NCBI GenBank assembly: GCA_012727425.1
Contig: JAAYHQ010000032.1
Coordinates: forward strand, 1-55,372
Direction of reading: 5' to 3'
Length of the DNA: 55,372 nucleotides
From: Bacillota bacterium
Lineage (GTDB): Bacteria; Bacillota; UBA4882; UBA10575
Below, one piece after another: positions 16,415 through 25,200 of this stretch. Numbering within the stretch: position 1 is the first letter of the stretch; every line of letters begins with the position of its first letter. The notes beneath the pieces are model-generated. The model saw nothing but the letters and a program-made list of their open reading frames with translations, made no database searches and had not been told where the DNA came from. Both the position numbers and the translations under genes were made by a program.

Positions 16415-16441
16415 ATTTTACCACAAAATGTCGTCTGTCAG
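16415..16441 (-). promoter_or_regulatory. Possible promoter for the opine-dehydrogenase/mutase pair
   Basis: Read on the minus strand, CTGACA (16436-16441) and TAAAAT (16415-16420) are 15 bases apart, and the -10 is preceded by TG, making an extended -10. The short spacing weakens the call. It lies between a terminator and the gene, where a promoter would be expected. Confidence 0.35.
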
Positions 16442-16545
16442 AAGTAAAGAGATCTAATTCTATCCTATAACTGGCATGGCTTCCTTATTCCTCTTCGCAA
16501 AACACCCAGCTCAGAAAGGGGTTAGCGCAAAAGAAACCAAGGAAT

Positions 16546-16585
16546 AAAAAAGGAAGAGGTGAGGGGTCTCCCGTCTTCCTTTTTT
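16546..16585 (-). terminator. Intrinsic terminator after the hydratase gene
   Basis: A 12-base stem (AAAAAAGGAAGA against TCTTCCTTTTTT) with a loop that can itself pair ends in a T run on the minus strand. It lies 20 bases past the hydratase stop codon and separates that gene's transcript from the downstream dehydrogenase-mutase pair. Confidence 0.85.
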
Positions 16586-16604
16586 CTTTTTGGTCACCAC
16601 GTGC

Positions 16605-18938
16605 TTATTGGTGGCTGGCGTAATAATTAATCAATGAACCCGCCAGGATAATCTCCCGCTCCCCGGCGGTGAGGTTTTCCAGTTTGAGCCGGATAGTGTC
16701 GCCACCGGGAAGAAGATAGGCGGTAACCGCATCCGCCCCGGAACGGACCGCCTCCCGGATCCCCGGGATATACAAATAGCGGTCGACGGTTATTTTCACC
16801 TGGTCCGCCGGGTCAATGGTGAACGGCAGCATTCCCCAGTTGATCAGGTTGCTCCGGTACCGTTTGGTCGCATACTCAATGGCCAGATTGGCCCAACCCC
16901 CCAAGACTTTCTGGCAGGAAGCCGCTTGTTCGCGCGCGGAACCGTCGCCCGGTTTCACCGCAAAGATCGCGCTCCCCAACCCAGTATCGGCCACTAATTT
17001 TTCGGCCGTTTCTCCGGTTACGGCCGCGGCTGCCGCAAAAAGTTCCCGCAGTTCCGGCGGGAGCGTCTGCCCCACCGTCCAGGCCCGCCGCTCGGCCTCC
17101 AGACGGGCAATGGCTTTGGCCTTCGGCACATAATCCGGCTCCTTCCGGGAGAGGGTAAACTCGGCCAGCTTCAAGGGGTTGGAACGGTAGGAGGACGTCT
17201 CGCCGGAGGGGATCAGTTCGTCCGTAGTCGTCACCGGATCGGTAATGACTGCGGCCAGTTTCAGAATTAAACCGGCCGGCAGCGGAATCATCTCCGGCCA
17301 ATCCGTAATGTTCGGACCGTACTTTAAATCGACACCCGGATCCGCTTTGCCATACCCGTTATAAACCCGGTGTTCATAGATCTGCGGGTCAAAATCGTAA
17401 CGAACCGTTTTGGGCGGTGGCAACTCCAGTTCGGTGGCGGCCGTTAACACGCCCCCACGGAGGGCCGTCGCCGCAATCGAACGGGCGTCCATCAGGGCCA
17501 CCGCCGCCAACTGACCGTCCCGCGGTTTCGACCCCTCCCGGTTGGGGAAATTACGGGTCGTATGACGGATACTCAACATCCCGTTGGCCGGGATGTCCCC
17601 GGCCCCGAAACACGGACCGCAAAAAGCCGTCCGCAGAGTCACGCCCGACCGCAGCAGCTTCGCCGCGGCCCCTGCGTTAAGCAAGGCCAAATTAACCGGC
17701 TGGCTCGCCGGATAGACACTGAGGGCAAACTCGCCGGCGCCGGTAGGTCTCCCTGCCATCAGCTCGGCCATGAACCAGATATTCTCAAAGGTCCCCCCCG
17801 CACAACCAGCCACCACCCCTTGGTCGACGAGCACCTCCCCGTCGCGAACCTTCCCCATCAGGTCCAGCTTGATCTCGGGGTAAGGGAATAACTGTTTCGC
17901 CTCGGCCTCAACCTCCGCCATGATGTCGCGGGCGTTCTCCTTGAATTCCCGGATCGAATAGGCGTTGCTCGGGTGGAAGGGAAGGGCAATCATCGGCTCG
18001 ATTTTACTCAGATCGATCTCAATCAACCCATCGTAATAGCTAACCGCCGCCGGCGCCAACCGGCGATAATCATCCGGACGGCCGTGGGCCTCAAGATACG
18101 CCGCCACCTGCTCATCGGTCTGCCAGATCGAACTTAAACAAGTGGTCTCCGTCGTCATCACATCGATTCCGTTCCGGTAATCAACGGATAAATTGGCCAC
18201 CCCCGGCCCGATAAACTCGAGCACCTTATTCTTAACATAACCGCTGGCAAAGACCGCTTTAATCAGAGCGAGGGCCACATCCTGCGGGCCGACACCCCAG
18301 GCGGGCTCGCCTTTCAAATAGACCGCGATGACCTCCGGGTAAGCCAGGTCGTAAGTGCGCCCCAAAAGCTGCTTTACCAGTTCCGGACCGCCTTCCCCGA
18401 TCCCCATTGTTCCGAGCGGGCCATAGCGGGTATGGCTGTCGGAACCCAGAATCATCCGTCCGCCACCCGCAAACATTTCCCGCATGTACTGGTGGATAAC
18501 CGCTTGGTGCGCCGGGACAAAAATCCCACCGTATTTACGGGCCGCCGATAAACCGAAAACATGATCATCCTCGTTGATCGTCCCCCCAACCATACACAGG
18601 CTGTTATGGCAGTTGGTCAAGACATAAGGAAGGGGGAATTCCTTTAAACCGCTGGCTTTCGCTGTCTGAATGATCCCGACATAAGTGATATCGTGGGAAG
18701 CCAGGGCGTCAAATTTCAGTTTTAAACGCTCCGGGTCGCCGGAGGTGTTATGAGCCGCGAGAATTCCGTACGCAATCGTTCCCGTTTTTGCCGTTTCCCG
18801 TTGCAAAGCTTCGGTCGGAACCGGAGCCAGCCCTTCCTCCTGTAAACGCTGGTTAATCTCCGCCGGTGTCCGGTCCGCTTCCACAAACAACCGGTGGTGT
18901 AGATAATAAACACCTTTATTGCCATGAATCTTTACCAA
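16605..18938 (-). CDS. Aconitase-superfamily hydratase (YbhJ-like)
   Basis: This 777-residue protein has the aconitase fold signatures: GSDSHTRYG at 165-173, one cluster cysteine at C379 ([12 protein letters not shown]), two more in CGPC (C440, C443), and [10 protein letters not shown] at 461-470 for substrate phosphate/carboxylate binding. These three cysteines would hold a [4Fe-4S] cluster used for reversible hydration of a hydroxy-di/tricarboxylate. Overall it resembles the uncharacterised E. coli YbhJ class rather than AcnA, AcnB or LeuC. The start is TTG at 18938 with GGGGGA upstream. It has its own sigma-A promoter and terminator but points the same way as the dehydrogenase and mutase genes. 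Its real substrate is unknown. Confidence 0.85.
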   Translation of the reverse strand: MVKIHGNKGVYYLHHRLFVEADRTPAEINQRLQEEGLAPVPTEALQRETAKTGTIAYGILAAHNTSGDPERLKLKFDALASHDITYVGIIQTAKASGLKEFPLPYVLTNCHNSLCMVGGTINEDDHVFGLSAARKYGGIFVPAHQAVIHQYMREMFAGGGRMILGSDSHTRYGPLGTMGIGEGGPELVKQLLGRTYDLAYPEVIAVYLKGEPAWGVGPQDVALALIKAVFASGYVKNKVLEFIGPGVANLSVDYRNGIDVMTTETTCLSSIWQTDEQVAAYLEAHGRPDDYRRLAPAAVSYYDGLIEIDLSKIEPMIALPFHPSNAYSIREFKENARDIMAEVEAEAKQLFPYPEIKLDLMGKVRDGEVLVDQGVVAGCAGGTFENIWFMAELMAGRPTGAGEFALSVYPASQPVNLALLNAGAAAKLLRSGVTLRTAFCGPCFGAGDIPANGMLSIRHTTRNFPNREGSKPRDGQLAAVALMDARSIAATALRGGVLTAATELELPPPKTVRYDFDPQIYEHRVYNGYGKADPGVDLKYGPNITDWPEMIPLPAGLILKLAAVITDPVTTTDELIPSGETSSYRSNPLKLAEFTLSRKEPDYVPKAKAIARLEAERRAWTVGQTLPPELRELFAAAAAVTGETAEKLVADTGLGSAIFAVKPGDGSAREQAASCQKVLGGWANLAIEYATKRYRSNLINWGMLPFTIDPADQVKITVDRYLYIPGIREAVRSGADAVTAYLLPGGDTIRLKLENLTAGEREIILAGSLINYYASHQ

Positions 18939-18972
18939 ATAAATCCCCCGCTTCGTACGATCTCATTACCCA

Positions 18973-19001
18973 ATTAAAACATGACTTCCCACCCCTGTCA
19001 A
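18973..19001 (-). promoter_or_regulatory. Sigma-A promoter of the hydratase gene
   Basis: On the minus strand TTGACA (18996-19001) and TTTAAT (18973-18978) are separated by exactly 17 bases. Transcription should start near 18966, about 30 bases before the TTG start codon. Confidence 0.85.
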
Positions 19002-19032
19002 GGCAACCGCCGGGCCGGGGACCAAGATATAA

Positions 19033-19050
19033 TGTATACCTGTATACCTG
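19033..19050. repeat. Tandem 8-bp repeat upstream of the hydratase promoter
   Basis: TGTATACC occurs twice in direct succession (19033-19040 and 19041-19048), about 35 bases upstream of the hydratase -35 element. Each unit contains the palindrome GTATAC. This is a plausible operator. A related TGTATACCTGT is also found at 19640-19650, inside the rubrerythrin gene, where codon content may explain it. Confidence 0.45.
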
Positions 19051-19053
19051 AAT

Positions 19054-19093
19054 AAAAAAGGACTACCAACCGGTGGAGCCGGCCGATAGTCCT
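19054..19093 (-). terminator. Intrinsic terminator after rubrerythrin
   Basis: On the minus strand a GC-rich hairpin (AGGACTA against TAGTCCT, with further pairing of CGGCCGG and CCGG inside) is followed directly by TTTTTTATT. It ends the rubrerythrin transcript before the hydratase promoter region. Confidence 0.88.
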
Positions 19094-19153
19094 CGTTCAT
19101 AAACAGATGTCATGTTGTTACGCTGTTACGCGCCTGGAATCGGCGCACAGCTG

Positions 19154-19720
19154 TTAACACTGAGGAGCGAAATAAGCTTGGGGATGGGCACATGCCGGGC
19201 AAACAGCGGGTGGCTCCGTTCCCTCGTGGATATAACCGCAGTTGTGGCAGATCCAAGTAACCGGCTTGTCCTTCTTAAAGACGGTTCCCTCTTGGATGGC
19301 CGCCAAGCGCTCTTTAAAGCGGCGTTCATGGTTTTTCTCCGAAACGGCAATCGACTCCAGGACCTTGGCAATATCCTCAAACCCTTCCTCCCGGGCGATC
19401 TGTGCATACTCCGGATACATCTGGGTCCATTCAAAATTCTCGCCCGCCGCGGCCTGTTCCAGGTTTTCAGCGGTGTTCCCCAGTTTCCCGGCGGGGAAAC
19501 CGGCCTGGATTTCCAGATCGTAGCCGCCTTCCAAGAATTTAAAGAGCCGTTTGGCGTGCTCTTTTTCGTGATTGGCCGTCTCCTCAAAGAGTTTGGCAAT
19601 CTCCACATAGCCTTCTTTCTTTGCTTGCGAAGCATAATATGTATACCTGTTCCTGGCCTGCGACTCACCGGCAAAAGCAGTCAAAAGGTTCTTCTCCGTA
19701 CGGGTTCCCTTTAAACTCAT
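19154..19720 (-). CDS. rbr: Rubrerythrin
   Basis: This 188-residue protein reduces hydrogen peroxide in anaerobes. The four-helix ferritin-like domain supplies diiron ligands in FAGESQARNRYTYYA, the EETANHEKEHA segment (NHEKEH) and the later SEKNHERRF block. A C-terminal rubredoxin-like domain (about 150-188) has CHNCGY and CPACAH for the Fe(Cys)4 site. AGGAGAGG precedes the ATG. It is monocistronic, with its own terminator downstream. Regulation by PerR is plausible for this family but I saw no clear PerR box. Confidence 0.96.
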   Translation of the reverse strand: MSLKGTRTEKNLLTAFAGESQARNRYTYYASQAKKEGYVEIAKLFEETANHEKEHAKRLFKFLEGGYDLEIQAGFPAGKLGNTAENLEQAAAGENFEWTQMYPEYAQIAREEGFEDIAKVLESIAVSEKNHERRFKERLAAIQEGTVFKKDKPVTWICHNCGYIHEGTEPPAVCPACAHPQAYFAPQC

Positions 19721-19833
19721 TATTCTCCTCTCCTTTCCTTATCTCGCTTATAACCTGAACCTCATGGCAAGAGATGAGCGCCTTGGCGCACCAACCCCAT
19801 TTCGCCCATCACCAATATTGCCACTTCAATGGA

Positions 19834-19862
19834 ATTATATCCAATTCCCAAGACCCGGTTAA
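19834..19862 (-). promoter_or_regulatory. Possible promoter of rubrerythrin
   Basis: On the minus strand a consensus TATAAT (19834-19839) is preceded at 17 bases by TTAACC (19857-19862), a weak -35. It lies just past the stop of the upstream transporter gene, a suitable place for a separate rubrerythrin promoter. Confidence 0.45.
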
Positions 19863-19865
19863 GTC

Positions 19866-21548
19866 TTACCGCCCGACGCTAATCTGGTCCAAAACCGCCT
19901 CGGCAATGTTGTTACAGTGGTCCGCAATCCGCTCCAGATTGCGCATTAATTCATTGAAACTAATCGCGGCCTTCGGGTTACACGCGCCCACACTCAACCG
20001 TTCGAGGTGATTAACCCGGGCCTCTTTTTCGATCACATCCAATTCGCTTTCCATCTCCAAAACTTTCATCGCCAGCGCCGCACTGTTCTTTTCCAAGGCC
20101 CCCAAACATGCGGTAAACATTTGGTTCGTGAGGTCAAAAACCTTCTTTAAATCCGCCACCGCCATCTCGGAGAAGGTAATATGGTCTTTCTCTAAAAAAA
20201 CCTCCTGTTCCTTGATGTTGGTACAATGGTCTCCAATCCGTTCCAGATCACCCGTAATATGCATCAGATGGGCTAAAAGATTGGACTGCCGCTCCGTAAG
20301 GGTATTACGGGAAACGATAGTGGATAGATAATGGGTGATCTCCGTCTGTAAATAGTCCAGCGTGTCTTCCTTTTCCTGAACGCCGTTGGGATCGTCTTCT
20401 GCTTCCCCGGTATGGAGGTAGTTTTCCACATCCGCCAGCATCTCCTGGGAGATCTTCCCCATCCGCAGGAGTTCTTTAGCTGAAAGGTTCAGAGCAATGT
20501 CGGCATTATTAAGCACATGGGTCTCGAGGAAGCGTACTTTGCGTTCGGCAATGGGTTCTTCCCCCGGAAGCATACGGGTGACCAAACGGGCTAAAAAATT
20601 GGTGAACGGCAGCCAAATCAGGGTATTAACCGCATTAAATGAAGTATGGGCATTGGCAATCTGGCGGGAAACGACGTCCGCCGCGGTAATACCGCCCGCC
20701 GGATTGGGCGCCGGTGAGATCCGGTAGACCAGGAGAATAAAAGGGGTGAGGAACAACAGGCAGATTACGGTCCCTAAGACGTTAAAAAGGGTATGGGACA
20801 AAGCCGACCGTTTTGCGGCGTTATTGGCCCCAATCGAGGCCAGAATCGCCGTGATGGTGGTGCCAATGTTACTGCCCAGCAGGATCGGGACCGCTCCTTC
20901 GAGAGGGATCAAGGCACGAACCGCACCGTCCACGACCACCGGCTGGGAAGCTAGGCTTTGCAGTACCCCAATGACTGCGCTGCTGCTTTGGACGACTACC
21001 GTTATGACTATACCAACCAGTACCCCCCAGAACGGGGTGTTACTTACTTTGGTAATCAGGCTGAGGGATGTCGGATTGCTCGCCAATGGTTTCAAAACAG
21101 TAGACATGGTATTGATCCCGACGAATAAAAGACCAAAACCGAAAATGACTTGGCCAAGGTACCTGGCAAACTTCTTCTTCCCAAAAAAGTAAAGAGCAAA
21201 GCCGAGACCAGCAATTAGATAGGCGTAATCATCCAGCTTAAAAGCGATGATTTGAGCTGTGATTGTGGTTCCAATATTGGCCCCCATAATGACCCCGATC
21301 GCCTGTTGCAAGTTCATCAACCCGGCATTAACAAATCCGATCACCATCACGGTGGTGGCACTACTGCTCTGAATAACTGCCGTGACAACGGTACCGACGA
21401 TCACTCCGATTAACGGGTTTTTGGTAACGGCTTCTAAAATCTTACGTAGGCGTTCACCGGCCACCTTTTTCAGGCCTTCACTCATCAAGTCCATACCATA
21501 GATGAAGATGGCTAAACCGCCGACCACCCCAAAGATTAATTCCCGCAT
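19866..21548 (-). CDS. Na+/phosphate cotransporter-family protein with PhoU domain
   Basis: This 560-residue protein has the NptA/YjbB organisation: two inverted membrane repeats, each with a QSSSA motif (VTAVIQSSSATTVM near 60 and VVVQSSSAVIGV near 190) and a GxNIGTT motif (GANIGTTIT and GSNIGTTIT), then a cytoplasmic PhoU-like helical domain from about 350 with LERIGDHCTNI and LERIADHCNNI. It probably moves phosphate with Na+, or exports it; direction differs among homologues. TGGAGG precedes the ATG. Phased repeats upstream may bind a response regulator. Confidence 0.93.
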   Translation of the reverse strand: MRELIFGVVGGLAIFIYGMDLMSEGLKKVAGERLRKILEAVTKNPLIGVIVGTVVTAVIQSSSATTVMVIGFVNAGLMNLQQAIGVIMGANIGTTITAQIIAFKLDDYAYLIAGLGFALYFFGKKKFARYLGQVIFGFGLLFVGINTMSTVLKPLASNPTSLSLITKVSNTPFWGVLVGIVITVVVQSSSAVIGVLQSLASQPVVVDGAVRALIPLEGAVPILLGSNIGTTITAILASIGANNAAKRSALSHTLFNVLGTVICLLFLTPFILLVYRISPAPNPAGGITAADVVSRQIANAHTSFNAVNTLIWLPFTNFLARLVTRMLPGEEPIAERKVRFLETHVLNNADIALNLSAKELLRMGKISQEMLADVENYLHTGEAEDDPNGVQEKEDTLDYLQTEITHYLSTIVSRNTLTERQSNLLAHLMHITGDLERIGDHCTNIKEQEVFLEKDHITFSEMAVADLKKVFDLTNQMFTACLGALEKNSAALAMKVLEMESELDVIEKEARVNHLERLSVGACNPKAAISFNELMRNLERIADHCNNIAEAVLDQISVGR

Positions 21549-21651
21549 TGGAAACCTCCATCTACGTCTTTCGAATTTTGCCCAAATTTCCGGTTATAAT
21601 TTCGCCTTCCGCCAGAGGAAACCTTTTCCCGTGGATTCCGCCCAAAAACTT

Positions 21652-21685
21652 AGATATTGAAAGATATCTGCAGATATATTGATAT
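21652..21685. repeat. Phased AGATAT repeats upstream of the phosphate transporter gene
   Basis: AGATAT occurs at 21652-21657, 21662-21667 and 21672-21677, exactly 10 bases apart, followed by TGATAT at 21680-21685. Two of the copies together form the 14-base palindrome at 21664-21677. Hexamers separated by four bases are the layout of OmpR/PhoB-type response-regulator sites. The array lies between deoC and the transporter gene, upstream of the latter. Confidence 0.5.
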
Positions 21686-21731
21686 TCCACCCATTTCTGG
21701 CCCGGTTTTTGGCCCAAAAATTAATTGGATT

Positions 21732-22520
21732 TTAACCCTCCAGCCGACCCTGGGCGATAAATTCCTGGATAATCTTCACTCCTGCACTGGCACCGATCCG
21801 GTTGGCCCCAGCTTTCACCATAGCCACCGCCGTCGCCAAATCGCGGATCCCACCGGAAGCTTTGACGCCCATCCGTCCACCGGTGACAAGACGCATTAAG
21901 GCCACATCCTCAACGGTGGCCCCGCCCTTCCCAAACCCGGTGGACGTTTTCACAAAATCGGCCCCTGCGTACTGCGCAAGTAAACAGGCTTTAATCTTTT
22001 CCTCCGTAGTTAATAAGCCGGTTTCGATTATCACTTTAGTTAACGCTTGAGCCCCGGCTGCCTCGACCACCGCTTTAATCTCTTGGAAAACCAGGTTATA
22101 AAAACCGGACTTTAAAGCCCCAATGTTAATTACCATATCAATTTCCTCCGCCCCACTGGCCACTGCTTCGCGTGTCTCCGCGGCTTTCACCAGATAAGTA
22201 GTGGCGCCCAGCGGAAAACCAATCACGGTGCATACTTTAACCGAACTTTCCCCCAAAAGACGCACCGCCAAACTTATGTTGGCCGGATTGACACAAACGG
22301 AAGCAAAACCATACTCTTTGGCTTCAGCACATAAACGTTCGATCTCGCTATAAGTGGCCTCCGCTTTTAACAGTGTATGGTCAATGATTCTGGCTAAATC
22401 AGCGGGAACATTGAGGGGGACGGGCTCAACCTTTTGTGCCGTCGGTTTCACAAGCTGAAACCCTTCCTCACCCAATTCAACCGTTAATTCCCGGTCAATC
22501 TTGGCAATCAACTGTTCCAT
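21732..22520 (-). CDS. deoC: Deoxyribose-phosphate aldolase with N-terminal extension
   Basis: The core (about residues 42-262) is a class I DeoC aldolase: IIDHTLLK near 45-52, Schiff-base Lys191 in KTSTGFG and Lys220 in GVKASGG. It cleaves deoxyribose-5-P to glyceraldehyde-3-P and acetaldehyde. Ahead of the core is a 40-residue extension beginning [16 protein letters not shown], an amphipathic helix, then a Pro/Val linker. This layout resembles microcompartment encapsulation peptides. The ATG at 22520 is chosen because GGAGG lies ten bases upstream; a TTG two codons earlier is only four bases from it. Some free DeoC enzymes also have N-terminal extensions, so targeting is inference. Confidence 0.93.
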   Translation of the reverse strand: MEQLIAKIDRELTVELGEEGFQLVKPTAQKVEPVPLNVPADLARIIDHTLLKAEATYSEIERLCAEAKEYGFASVCVNPANISLAVRLLGESSVKVCTVIGFPLGATTYLVKAAETREAVASGAEEIDMVINIGALKSGFYNLVFQEIKAVVEAAGAQALTKVIIETGLLTTEEKIKACLLAQYAGADFVKTSTGFGKGGATVEDVALMRLVTGGRMGVKASGGIRDLATAVAMVKAGANRIGASAGVKIIQEFIAQGRLEG

Positions 22521-22644
22521 CGCCAAAAAACCTCCGTTTATAAATTTTTCCAGCTAAGGTTTCTTGGCAAACGCAGTATTTCCTGCCGTAGCTTGCATTA
22601 TTCTTCGAAAATTAACCATTAAACAATAAAATTTAAAATAAAAA

Positions 22645-22667
22645 AAGAAAGGGACAAGCCCTTTCTT
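22645..22667 (-). terminator. Intrinsic terminator after the CBS-domain gene
   Basis: On the minus strand the stem AAGAAAGGG/CCCTTTCTT with a five-base loop is followed by a run of seven T in all. It lies ten bases past the CBS gene stop and separates it from deoC. Confidence 0.92.
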
Positions 22668-22677
22668 GAACCCGCGC

Positions 22678-23118
22678 TTACATCCGCTTTGGTGCAGCCG
22701 GCTGAGAAATCTCCCCCAAAGTTGTGGCCACTTCAACCTCGGTTTTGGCCTGAGTCGCCAGATCGCCCAGGGAGACCATCCCCACCAGGCGGTTGTTTTC
22801 AACCACCGGTAACCGGCGAATCTGCTGCCCCGACATCAATGCCGCCACCTGGTGGACATCCGTCTCGGGAGAAGCCGTCACCACCGTCCGGGTCATCACC
22901 TCGCGGACTGGTGTCGTGGTGATATCTTGGCCATGGGCCACGCTCCGGACCACAATATCCCGGTCGGTAACGATCCCGACCAGATCCGGCCCTTCGCAGA
23001 CCGGAAGCGAACCAATATCGTGCCGTTGCATCAAGCGGGCCGCCTCAACCACGGTTGTCTCCGGACTAACCGTCGCGACATTATCAGTCATAATCTCTTT
23101 TATTTTCAGCAGTATCAA
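22678..23118 (-). CDS. CBS-domain pair protein
   Basis: The protein (about 146 residues) consists of two tandem CBS motifs: KIKEIMTDNVATVSPETTV with GIVTDRDIVVRSV, then VREVMTRTVVTASPETDV with GMVSLGDLA. Stand-alone CBS pairs bind adenosyl nucleotides and act as energy or stress sensors in the cytoplasm. The start is uncertain: the first in-frame TTG at 23118 directly abuts GGGGG, so initiation may occur a few codons later. The partner is unknown. Confidence 0.85.
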   Translation of the reverse strand: MILLKIKEIMTDNVATVSPETTVVEAARLMQRHDIGSLPVCEGPDLVGIVTDRDIVVRSVAHGQDITTTPVREVMTRTVVTASPETDVHQVAALMSGQQIRRLPVVENNRLVGMVSLGDLATQAKTEVEVATTLGEISQPAAPKRM

Positions 23119-23193
23119 CCCCCTTTAACCTAGCTTGCCCGTTGTCCGGGAATTAATACAAGGTTCGACGGGGTTAATGCCTGCTCTTTATCC

Positions 23194-24549
23194 TCACTCC
23201 AACTCCTCCGCGATGACACCGGCAATCGCGCCGACGATCCTTCGGATCTCCTGCTCATCCGGTCCTTCCGCCATCACGCGGATTAACGGCTCGGTGCCGG
23301 AAGCGCGGACAAAAATCCGGCCTTTCTCACCCAACTGTTGCCGATAGCGGTCAATCACCTCATTGATCCGCCTGTTATGCACCCATTCTTCTTTTCTGGC
23401 CACGGGCACATTCTGTAGAATCTGCGGGAATTTACGGATTTTCTTTTTCAACTCGGAAACCGGCTGGTCCGCCTGGAGAAAGGCCTCCATCAACTGGAGG
23501 GAGGTGAGAATACCGTCACCGGTACTATTGTGTTCCAAAAAAATAATATGGCCCGACTGTTCCCCACCTAAAACCAGGCCCCGCTCCAACATGGCGGATA
23601 AAACTTGCCGGTCACCGTTCTCCGTCACCACCACGCGGCCGCCGGCTGCCTGAAAGGCCTCGATCAAACCTAGATTGCTATAGACGGTGACCGCAATCGT
23701 CTTATGGGGCAAACGGCCGTCCGCCAAAAGCTGAAAACCACAGATCCCAAGGATCTGATCGCCGTCAACCACCTCTCCTTTTTCATCAACCGCAATTACC
23801 CGGTCGCCATCACCATCGTAGGCAAAGCCAATCTGGGCGCCCTGACGGACCACTTCCTCCTGCAGCGCGGAGGGATCGGTCGAACCGCACCGGACATTGA
23901 TCCGGGACCCGTCGTCTTCCGCATGAAGGGTCACGACCTTTGCGCCAAGCTCGGTAAAGACTTGCGGTGCCATGCGGTAGGTGGCACCAAAAGCACAGTC
24001 CAGTACCACGGTTGCGCCGGCGAAACGACGGCCGATTGTGGTAGCCAGGTGCTTGACATACTCCTCTTTGTCCGTGGTCCGGTCTAAAACCCGTCCCACC
24101 TCCAAGCCAACCGGACGCTGAATCTCCTTACTCCGTTCACCGTTCAGATAACTTTCAATCTCCGCTTCAAGCTCATCATGGAGTTTATACCCCTGCGCGT
24201 CAAAGAACTTAATCCCGTTATCGGCCACCGGGTTATGGGAAGCGGAGATCATCACCCCGGCATCCGCTTTCAACTTACGGACTAAATAAGCAACCCCGGG
24301 CGTGGGGACGACACCCAACAACTCGGCCTGGACGCCGGTGGAGGTAATTCCGGCGACCAATGCCGCTTCCAGCATCCCTCCGGAAACCCGTGTGTCCCGG
24401 CCGACCAGCAACCGGCCTTGCCCGGCCGCTTTCCCCTTTTTCCTTACCAAAGTATGGGCCCCGGCCCGTCCTAGTTGAAAAGCCAGTTCCGGAGTGAGAT
24501 CCCGGTTTGCTATGCCACGTACCCCGTCGGTTCCGAATAATCGGCCCAT
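23194..24549 (-). CDS. glmM: Phosphoglucosamine mutase
   Basis: GlmM converts glucosamine-6-P to glucosamine-1-P for peptidoglycan precursor synthesis. The 451-residue protein starts MGRLFGTDGVRGIAN, has the phosphoserine loop SASHNP (Ser104), the Mg2+ loop DGDGDR and the C-terminal phosphate-binding RASGTEPLIRVM. AAGGGAGGAG precedes the ATG. All four domains are complete. Confidence 0.97.
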   Translation of the reverse strand: MGRLFGTDGVRGIANRDLTPELAFQLGRAGAHTLVRKKGKAAGQGRLLVGRDTRVSGGMLEAALVAGITSTGVQAELLGVVPTPGVAYLVRKLKADAGVMISASHNPVADNGIKFFDAQGYKLHDELEAEIESYLNGERSKEIQRPVGLEVGRVLDRTTDKEEYVKHLATTIGRRFAGATVVLDCAFGATYRMAPQVFTELGAKVVTLHAEDDGSRINVRCGSTDPSALQEEVVRQGAQIGFAYDGDGDRVIAVDEKGEVVDGDQILGICGFQLLADGRLPHKTIAVTVYSNLGLIEAFQAAGGRVVVTENGDRQVLSAMLERGLVLGGEQSGHIIFLEHNSTGDGILTSLQLMEAFLQADQPVSELKKKIRKFPQILQNVPVARKEEWVHNRRINEVIDRYRQQLGEKGRIFVRASGTEPLIRVMAEGPDEQEIRRIVGAIAGVIAEELE

Positions 24550-24606
24550 CTTGCTCCTCCCTTACTAACAACCATTCTGTGTCGTCTGCCCGTAATTCCT
24601 GCTTGT

Positions 24607-25125
24607 TTAACCGGCTGCGAATTGGGCGACAATTTCCCGGCCAAAGGCTTCTGCCGCCTCCGGCCCATTTCCGGTAATGATCCGGCCATCCCGTTCGACA
24701 CTCTGACCGGTATAAACGGCCCCGGCTTTTTCCAATTCGGGAATACCATCGGGATAAACCGTGGCCCGTTTTCCCTTTAAAAGACCGGCGCGGGCCAGGA
24801 TCACCGGTGCAATACAGATCGCGGCCACCACTTTCCCGGCTCCCGCAAAATCACGGGCCAAGGCATGAACCGCCGCATCGTCAAAATACTGGGCCGAACC
24901 GCCTCCGCCAACAAAAACAAGCACCCCGTAGTCATCGGGCTTGATGTCGGAAACAAGAAGGTCGGGCCGGACTTTCAGCCCCAATTTTCCGACCGCTTCC
25001 TCCGTCGTGGTGGACGCCGTCACCACTTCAATCCCGGCCGCCGTCAGAATATCCTTCGGCACTTGGTATTCTTCATCCCGAAACTGCTGTTCGGCAATGA
25101 CCAAAACCGCTTTCTTTTTCACCAC
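24607..25125 (-). CDS. DJ-1/PfpI family protein
   Basis: This 172-residue protein belongs to the DJ-1/ThiJ/PfpI superfamily. The nucleophile elbow is AAICIAPVILA with the reactive Cys after AAI, and an Glu in the N-terminal FRDEEYQVP segment could activate it. Members act as glyoxalases, deglycases, chaperones or proteases; the exact activity cannot be assigned. The gene lies between gltX and glmM with 57 and 75 base gaps, and starts at GTG after GGAGGG. Confidence 0.9.
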   Translation of the reverse strand: MVKKKAVLVIAEQQFRDEEYQVPKDILTAAGIEVVTASTTTEEAVGKLGLKVRPDLLVSDIKPDDYGVLVFVGGGGSAQYFDDAAVHALARDFAGAGKVVAAICIAPVILARAGLLKGKRATVYPDGIPELEKAGAVYTGQSVERDGRIITGNGPEAAEAFGREIVAQFAAG

Positions 25126-25200
25126 AGTTCCCTCCTTACTTTACTTGGCAAACGCTTCGCCTTCCTGCTCGTCGCTGGTCAATCGTCGCTTGCGCCACGC

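Noticed and set aside
19640-19650. Third TGTATACCTGT copy as an operator
   Set aside because: It lies inside rubrerythrin coding sequence, where the conserved residues Arg-Tyr-Thr-Tyr explain it.
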